Shown here one piece after another: positions 6,122 to 10,564 of a stretch of DNA of 10,564 nucleotides. Source of the DNA: Candidatus Krumholzibacteriia bacterium. GTDB taxonomy: Bacteria; Krumholzibacteriota; Krumholzibacteriia; LZORAL124-64-63. The stretch covers positions 1 to 10,564 of the forward strand of contig JADGEP010000104.1 of assembly GCA_016744275.1 (NCBI GenBank), written 5' to 3'. The position numbers and the translations under genes were made by a program. Every line of letters begins with the position of its first letter. Position 1 is the stretch's first letter. A model generated the notes under the pieces. That model made no database searches and was not told where the DNA came from. It saw only the letters and a program-made list of their open reading frames with translations.

Positions 6122-6994
6122 TTAGCCCTTCAGGCGATCCAACTCTTCGATCAGCTCGGCGCTGGTCTCTTCCATTTCGATAACGAAACGGTCGATGGTC
6201 GAAACGAAGTAGTTGTAGGCAACGGTGGCGGGAATAGCCACGATCAGACCTGAGGCCGTGGTGATCAGAGCCTCAGAGATACCAGAGGCCACGAGCTTGG
6301 CGTTGACCTGCTCGCTGGCGGCAATGGCCTCGAAGGCATTGATCATACCGGACACCGTACCGAGAAAGCCCATCAACGGTGCGATGGTCGTCACGGACGA
6401 TACCCAGATCAGACCTCGCTCGAGGAAGCTCATCTCAATGGTACCGGCGGTACCGATGGCTTTTTCAACTGCGTCGCGCCCTTTGTCGGCCTTCTGCAGA
6501 CCGGAGTACAGGATGGCGGCGATGGGGCCGCGCACCTTCTGGCACTCTTCAGCCGCAGCTTGGACACCATCGTTGCGCAGAGTGGTGATAATCGTGCCAA
6601 TAAGTCGGCGGGTATTGACCCGAGCACGGTTCAGCGTCCACATGCGCTCGATGATAAAGACGAACCCAACCAGGGCAACCAGCAGGATCCACCACATGAA
6701 GGTGCCACCCTTAACGAACAATTCACCCGCACCGGTTTTACCGATGGGTGAACGTTCGACAAAGCCCATGATGCCTTCGGCCTTCTTCTCGATAACCGGG
6801 ACTTCCTTCATGGAATCCGCAGCGGTCGAAATGAAACCCAGCGAATCGCTGGTGGCCTGAATTTTGGCGAATCGGTCTTCAGTCGGCTCTGCTGCTTCAT
6901 CCTGTGCCAGCACTGGGGCAATGAACAGGACGGCCAAAAAGGCGATAGTAGTGAGCCGGAAAATGGCGGTTTTCAACGTACCGTGACGAGCCAT
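6122..6994 (-). CDS. exbB: ExbB / MotA-TolQ-ExbB proton channel protein
   Basis: An inner-membrane motor subunit that forms the pentameric proton channel around ExbD and powers TonB. The 290-residue protein begins with a signal-peptide-like segment (cut probably after VLA, residue 30) and a periplasmic extension of about 65 residues, as in the longer ExbB proteins that carry their own leader. Three transmembrane helices follow: about 98-117 (FMWWILLVALVGFVFIIER), 196-219 (with APLMGFLGTVSGMINAF, Thr213) and 241-263 (EALITTASGLIVAIPATVAY, Glu241 and Thr246). These match the conserved polar residues lining the E. coli ExbB channel. The start was chosen at ATG 6994: GGGAGA lies about nine bases upstream and the leader peptide begins there. 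The open frame runs 46 codons further, but that part has no ribosome-binding site or family similarity. It is the first gene of the exbB-exbD-exbD-tonB operon. Confidence 0.95.
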   Translation of the reverse strand: MARHGTLKTAIFRLTTIAFLAVLFIAPVLAQDEAAEPTEDRFAKIQATSDSLGFISTAADSMKEVPVIEKKAEGIMGFVERSPIGKTGAGELFVKGGTFMWWILLVALVGFVFIIERMWTLNRARVNTRRLIGTIITTLRNDGVQAAAEECQKVRGPIAAILYSGLQKADKGRDAVEKAIGTAGTIEMSFLERGLIWVSSVTTIAPLMGFLGTVSGMINAFEAIAASEQVNAKLVASGISEALITTASGLIVAIPATVAYNYFVSTIDRFVIEMEETSAELIEELDRLKG

Positions 6995-7207
6995 TGTGCA
7001 AGTCTCCCTTTCCAATTGATGGGACCCTTTGAAAGACTGGTGCCGGATGGCAGTTCCTGTGCAAGTGGGGATAGCACATCGGAACATTTGAGATCCGCAC
7101 CTTACCACACCTGCCCCCGACGTGCACAGCACGCAGGGTTCAAGAGATAAGTCGCGGACCCAGATTCACCCGGTCATTGGAGTCTAGTCGCTTGATATAA
7201 TTAGTGT
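6995..7207 (-). other. Leader/promoter region of the exbB operon
   Basis: This is a non-coding stretch of about 210 bp upstream of exbB. The only promoter-like pair I can find is weak: TTGACT (7227-7222) inside the hairpin loop of the preceding terminator candidate, then 16 bp, then ACTAAT (7205-7200, lacking the key TA at its start). If used, the leader RNA would be nearly 200 bases long. A short hairpin CGTGC-TGT-GCACG is also present. No known riboswitch or Fur-like box was recognised by eye. Confidence 0.3.
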
Positions 7208-7248
7208 AGATGGGGGTACCAAGTCAAACGTTTTCCGTACCCCCACCT
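7208..7248 (-). terminator. Hairpin directly behind the GWxTD gene, probable terminator
   Basis: The stem is AGGTGGGGGTAC / GTACCCCCATCT, 12 bp with one G-T pair and a core of nine perfect pairs. It encloses a 17-base loop and starts at the stop codon of the GWxTD gene. The downstream tract (ACACTAATTATAT) is AT-rich but lacks a T-run, so it may terminate poorly, need Rho, or only protect the 3' end. Confidence 0.5.
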
Positions 7249-8900
7249 CACTCGTCTGCTTGCAACACGTTCGACGACTCGAGTTTGTATTCGCCTTGAC
7301 CCGTCTGGTCAATAAACAGGAATCGAGGTTGCAGTCCTCGCTCAGAGAAACGGCTGGGGAACAATGGGTTACCGCCGTTGTCATACTTCCACAATTCGAA
7401 AGGAAAATTGTGGGTCGCCGAGTAGATGATATTGCCGCGGTCTCGTTCCGCACTGTAGGAATACGGCATCGGCACGCCGCCAACCGCCTCGTAGGGATTG
7501 ATATTCTGGGTGCCGCCTGCAGCACCGCCTTTGGCCGCGGTGCCATCGCGGTCCGGGGCCATGGACTGGTAAACCTTGATCCGCGCGTCGTCCTGATCCT
7601 GAAAGTTCATCGGCATGCGTTTGGTCTGAATTTCATCAGCCGGCCCCAGCAATAAAAAGACCTCGCCGCGATCATCCATTGCGCCAAATTCACCAAACCC
7701 ACCCAGGAATTTCTGCACATAAGCCAACCGGTACTGAAACTCCAAATAGGCCTCGTTCACCGGGCTTTCCAGGTCGGGATTCAAGTCGGTCCAAAACGCT
7801 TCCAGAAGCTTTTCCTGCTCTGCCGGACTGCTCCTCAGAAACTCTTTCAGCTCTCCACCTGAAAAAACCGTATGCCCCTCGCCCAACACCAAGCCACGGT
7901 GCTTGCCCAAGGCCGACAGGCGCCAGATCACATCAAAACGGGTGAGACTGCCACGGCCCTCTCCGTCCAGGGGCGCCAGGTTCAGGAGGTAAGCACCTTC
8001 CGGCAAAAGATTCACATCCAGCGAATAAAACAGAGCGGCCGGACGCCCGGCAGCCAGTGCCTGCCGACCGCGGTCATCAAATTCCACCGTGTCACGCAAG
8101 GCGAAATCCATGTCCAAATTGACAACTTCCACCCGCAGGCCCACCGGTTCATGCTCCAGGGGAACTCCACCGGCCTGGGGCCAGACGGGTTGAAAAATTT
8201 GCAGGTGATCCTGTTGCAGACCATAGCGTCGCGAAGGGTGCGTGTAGTCGTGCAACCATCCGGACTCTTCAACCTTGTCACTGATCGCCGCCGGGTTCCA
8301 CGCCTCCAGGGGGGCTTGCATCAAGTAGAGTGGTTCTTCCAATGCCATGCCATCAACAGGACGCGGTGCCGGCTCGGCCACCCAGGCAGTGGAGCACTCG
8401 CTGCTGGCGTTATTTTTGCGGGCGGCATTAAGAATTCCAGGCTTGCGGCGATTCACATCGTAGACGCCACAGGTGATTCGCCCTTCCCGGAAAGGCACGT
8501 CGCGCAGCAATACGCCGAATACCTGAAACTGGGTGCGAGCGCCGGCGTCGGCCTGCGAAAGCGCCGGCGTGCGGATCTGCCGCTTTCGGGTGACGATTTG
8601 CCCGTCGAGCGACTCGAGGACAACTTCGATACGCGCACGGCCGACATAGCCGTGCTTCTCGCGTTCAAAACGAAGCTCTCCATTGGACACTTCAATCAGA
8701 ACCATCACATCCAGTTGGTCCTCGGCCACCCAGCGGTTGACCACATCAACCGACGAGTGGAAATTGCCCCCACCGTCCAGTGGGTGCAAAATGGCCCGCG
8801 CCTGACTCGGCACCAAGGCCGATGCCAGGATAATAAATGACAACAGGATATAGGGATAGAAGCAGACAGACCGTCTGATGCGCCATCGCTTGACTGCCAT
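7248..8900 (-). CDS. Secreted GWxTD-family protein with degenerate signature motif
   Basis: A 550-residue exported protein of the GWxTD-domain family, whose biochemical role is unknown. The N-terminus has arginine-rich residues, a hydrophobic stretch (SVCFYPYILLSFIILASALV) and a probable cut after QARA (residue 36). Residues about 50-330 look like beta-rich, Ig-like material. The GWxTD domain occupies about 365-545: FWTDLNPDLESPVNEA and FQYRLAYVQKFLG, then DDRGEVFLLLGPADEI, and near the end FELWKYDNGG and FLFIDQTGQGEYKL. The naming motif reads GAMDD (406-410) instead of GWxTD. The start at ATG 8900 was chosen for the signal peptide and an AAAGG seven bases upstream. The ATG at 8963 lacks a ribosome-binding site and would coincide with the inferred transcription start. 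A terminator upstream and a hairpin downstream suggest a single-gene unit. Confidence 0.85.
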   Translation of the reverse strand: MAVKRWRIRRSVCFYPYILLSFIILASALVPSQARAILHPLDGGGNFHSSVDVVNRWVAEDQLDVMVLIEVSNGELRFEREKHGYVGRARIEVVLESLDGQIVTRKRQIRTPALSQADAGARTQFQVFGVLLRDVPFREGRITCGVYDVNRRKPGILNAARKNNASSECSTAWVAEPAPRPVDGMALEEPLYLMQAPLEAWNPAAISDKVEESGWLHDYTHPSRRYGLQQDHLQIFQPVWPQAGGVPLEHEPVGLRVEVVNLDMDFALRDTVEFDDRGRQALAAGRPAALFYSLDVNLLPEGAYLLNLAPLDGEGRGSLTRFDVIWRLSALGKHRGLVLGEGHTVFSGGELKEFLRSSPAEQEKLLEAFWTDLNPDLESPVNEAYLEFQYRLAYVQKFLGGFGEFGAMDDRGEVFLLLGPADEIQTKRMPMNFQDQDDARIKVYQSMAPDRDGTAAKGGAAGGTQNINPYEAVGGVPMPYSYSAERDRGNIIYSATHNFPFELWKYDNGGNPLFPSRFSERGLQPRFLFIDQTGQGEYKLESSNVLQADE

Positions 8901-8946
8901 GAGCAAGCCTTTGCTTGTGGTGACGAACCGATCCCCCTCGACCGGT

Positions 8947-8961
8947 GCCGGTGGAACCGGC
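8947..8961 (-). other. Perfect hairpin at the 5' end of the GWxTD mRNA
   Basis: Six-base arms GCCGGT and ACCGGC enclose a three-base loop. If the promoter at 8970-8998 is real, transcription starts near 8963 and this hairpin sits at the very 5' end of the mRNA, a position known to slow RNA decay. The role is inference. Confidence 0.35.
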
Positions 8962-8969
8962 ATAAGATG

Positions 8970-8998
8970 ATATTACGGAATTTCTCGCGGTTTGGCCA
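8970..8998 (-). promoter_or_regulatory. Weak sigma70-like promoter for the GWxTD gene
   Basis: On the minus strand TGGCCA (4 of 6 matches to the -35 consensus) and TAATAT (4 of 6 to the -10) are 17 bp apart, between the upstream terminator and the gene. The inferred start point near 8963 leaves a leader of about 60 bases before ATG 8900. Both boxes are poor, so this is tentative. Confidence 0.35.
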
Positions 8999-9032
8999 GT
9001 AAAAGGTTGGGCCGGGCCGAGATGCCAACAAA

Positions 9033-9067
9033 ACAGGCGGCGGGCACATCGGCCACCCGCCGCCTGT
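9033..9067 (-). terminator. Intrinsic terminator behind the sorting-domain protein gene
   Basis: A perfect 12-bp GC-rich stem (ACAGGCGGCGGG / CCCGCCGCCTGT) encloses an 11-base loop. It is followed on the minus strand by TTTGTTGG and begins six bases behind the TGA stop. This separates the large secreted-protein gene from the GWxTD gene. Confidence 0.8.
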
Positions 9068-9073
9068 CGGAAC

Positions 9074-10564
9074 TCACCGAACCACCACAAATTTGCCGAC
9101 GAAGTCTTCAAAACGGCTATCCTGCGACTGCACCGTGTACAGATAAACCCCACTGACAACCTCCTGGCCGTTCCGGCTCACCAGATTCCAGCTCGCATGA
9201 CCAGCCCCACCGGTTCCATCGTGGTCGATCGTTTGCACCAAATCGCCAGCAATCGTATAGACTTTGAGTGCGTTGTGGGCCGCCGGCAGGTTTGTAAACG
9301 TCACGCGCACGCCTGTCGGGTCATCGCCGTTGGGCTTCAACTCTTGGTACTGATGCAAAGCCTCGCGAGTCGCCGGGTTGGGATAGACGTAGATATTCAC
9401 GCCAAATTTCGCACGGTCAGCTGCACTTTGGGACTCTGTCCCCGGCACCGTATTGCGGAAAGACGAGCCAGGATCACCGGCCAGGCCCTCGCCCACGGGC
9501 AGGTCGATTCCCAATTCGTTGCTGGCCGGCAAGAGCACATGATCGGTGGCTGTCACAGAATAGAAATAGATGAATCCATTGTGCACCGCCCGATCGATGT
9601 ATTGAAAATACCTCGTGCCGTGTTTCGGTACTTGCGGCGGCACCCGCGCCGCATCGGCGGGCCGGGACGCCACCGACCAGAACGTATCGAGCACGTCGGG
9701 ATACATTTCCCAGGCACCAATCAATGCAAAGTGCTCGTTGGGCATCCCCGCGGAGGCCCTGACTTGCGGGCGGTCGGTTTGACGGCCTCCGGTATCTCGA
9801 TCCACCACCGACTGCATCGAATCGGCCAGGCCTGCAAACAGTGGGTCATCCAGGCACACCGGCCGATAGCTGACCTGCTCCAGGCCCGTATTGGCGCCCA
9901 AGGGAATAGTATCGAGAAAAGTCACGCCACCGATTTCGCGGTGCGAAACGTAGCTGTTGACGACATCGTATTCGGCGATCATTTGCCAGAGTGTGCTGGC
10001 TGGCCCATTGACCACCGAGGTGCCAAAGGGCCGGTCCCAGTTGTCTGCCCGCCAGATTCGGTAGGACTCGAAATCCAATTCCTGCAGCCGAATGTCCGGC
10101 GTGACCATGCTCTGGTCGTCCCAGAAAACATGCACTCGGCTGTCTGTTGCCCAGAGGCGCAATCCCGGCGGCGGAGGCGCCATGCCCACCAGCCAGTGGA
10201 TCTGTCGGTCCAGGCCATCTATCCCCGTACAGCCGGCGGTGTCGGTATTTCCAGGCAAGTTGCAGGTCCACAGTCCCTGTTCAAAGTCCTCCTGCCCACA
10301 GACATACCCCAGTTGGCGGGCGCATTCGAAACAGTTGTCCATATTGAACATGGCGCAGGTTTTGGTGATCCCATCAACTTCCCAGCGGAACCGATCGTCT
10401 TCGGTGTGCCCCTGTTGGGAGAGTGCCCATTGCGGATCCAGGCAACTGGCGTCCATGTAGTCGGGGCGGAAATTGTCCCATGGGTTTTCGGAAGTGCCGT
10501 CGTCGAAATCTTCCCGACAAAGAAGAGTTTCACGGCCATTTTGCCCCGGATCAATATCGAATCC
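9074..10564 (-). CDS. Large secreted protein with C-terminal T9SS-sorting/FlgD-Ig-like domain (5' truncated)
   Basis: A probable surface or extracellular protein, 496 residues visible. The frame is open to the right edge: the 36 codons between 10564 and the first ATG (10456) contain no stop and read naturally (GFDIDPGQNGRETLL...), so the start lies outside. Visible order: a cysteine-rich part (eight Cys at 16, 41, 70, 78, 81, 89, 101, 112); PPPPGLRLWATDSRVHVFWD opening an FnIII-like region (about 129-345, with ESYRIWRADNW and GFIYFYSVTATDH); and a C-terminal domain (about 388-496) beginning YVYPNP. That domain continues through VTFTNLP, LKVYTIAGDLVQTI, HASWNLVSRNGQEV and SGVYLYTV to the final KFVVVR. 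It resembles type A sorting domains of the type IX system and FlgD Ig-like domains, usual in FCB bacteria. Its function is unknown; an enzymatic domain could lie in the missing N-terminus. A strong terminator follows. Confidence 0.85.
   Translation of the reverse strand, partial: GFDIDPGQNGRETLLCREDFDDGTSENPWDNFRPDYMDASCLDPQWALSQQGHTEDDRFRWEVDGITKTCAMFNMDNCFECARQLGYVCGQEDFEQGLWTCNLPGNTDTAGCTGIDGLDRQIHWLVGMAPPPPGLRLWATDSRVHVFWDDQSMVTPDIRLQELDFESYRIWRADNWDRPFGTSVVNGPASTLWQMIAEYDVVNSYVSHREIGGVTFLDTIPLGANTGLEQVSYRPVCLDDPLFAGLADSMQSVVDRDTGGRQTDRPQVRASAGMPNEHFALIGAWEMYPDVLDTFWSVASRPADAARVPPQVPKHGTRYFQYIDRAVHNGFIYFYSVTATDHVLLPASNELGIDLPVGEGLAGDPGSSFRNTVPGTESQSAADRAKFGVNIYVYPNPATREALHQYQELKPNGDDPTGVRVTFTNLPAAHNALKVYTIAGDLVQTIDHDGTGGAGHASWNLVSRNGQEVVSGVYLYTVQSQDSRFEDFVGKFVVVR

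Noticed and set aside
6995..7132. 46-codon N-terminal extension of ExbB
   Set aside because: No ribosome-binding site at its start and no similarity; the signal peptide and Shine-Dalgarno place the start at 6994.
7872..8840. Plus-strand open frame of 322 codons
   Set aside because: Antisense to the GWxTD gene; low-complexity, His/Gln/Arg-rich translation typical of an opposite-strand shadow in G+C-rich DNA.

Overview
The window looks like a chromosomal piece of a Gram-negative, double-membrane bacterium, probably from the Fibrobacteres-Chlorobi-Bacteroidetes (FCB) group or a nearby uncultured candidate phylum. The reasons are a secreted protein ending in a YPNP...SGVYLY...FVVVR type C-terminal sorting/FlgD-Ig-like domain, a GWxTD-family protein, an ExbB/ExbD/ExbD/TonB cluster with an N-terminally extended ExbB, and TolC plus a MacB-type ATPase. 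The taxon is an inference; no rRNA or marker gene is present. Base composition is moderately G+C-rich throughout, with no sharp sign of a foreign island. No tRNA, rRNA, CRISPR, transposase or integrase was seen.

Layout, left to right. (1) 1-657, plus strand: the 3' part of an aspartokinase gene, cut by the left edge. It is the only plus-strand gene, and its 3' end overlaps the convergent rhomboid gene by 50 bp. (2) 608-4121, minus strand: TolC-type outer-membrane factor, then (ATGA overlap) a MacB/LolD-type ABC ATPase, then after a 97-bp gap a rhomboid protease with a TPR tail. A sigma70-like promoter precedes the TolC gene. (3) 4122-4514: a 393-bp gap holding that promoter, a textbook intrinsic terminator and two copies of a palindromic 32-bp repeat. 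(4) 4515-6994, minus strand: exbB-exbD-exbD-tonB, a complete inner-membrane energiser for TonB-dependent outer-membrane transport. (5) 6995-7247: leader/intergenic region with a long-stem hairpin right behind the next gene. (6) 7248-8900, minus strand: a secreted GWxTD-family protein whose signature motif is degenerate. (7) 8901-9073: promoter candidate, hairpin and a strong terminator. (8) 9074-10564, minus strand: a large secreted protein with a cysteine cluster, an FnIII-like region and the C-terminal sorting-like domain. Its frame stays open to the right edge, so its start lies outside.

Working together: transcription of the minus-strand genes appears split into four units (secreted protein; GWxTD protein; exbBDD-tonB; tolC-ATPase, perhaps with rhomboid). 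All but the aspartokinase act at the cell envelope. I did not find a clearly new multi-gene system. The points most worth a second look are the TolC-ATPase pair with neither permease nor adaptor protein, the twin palindromic repeats after tonB, the short duplication that carries the exbD stop codon and the tonB ribosome-binding site, and the degenerate GWxTD and ACT domains.
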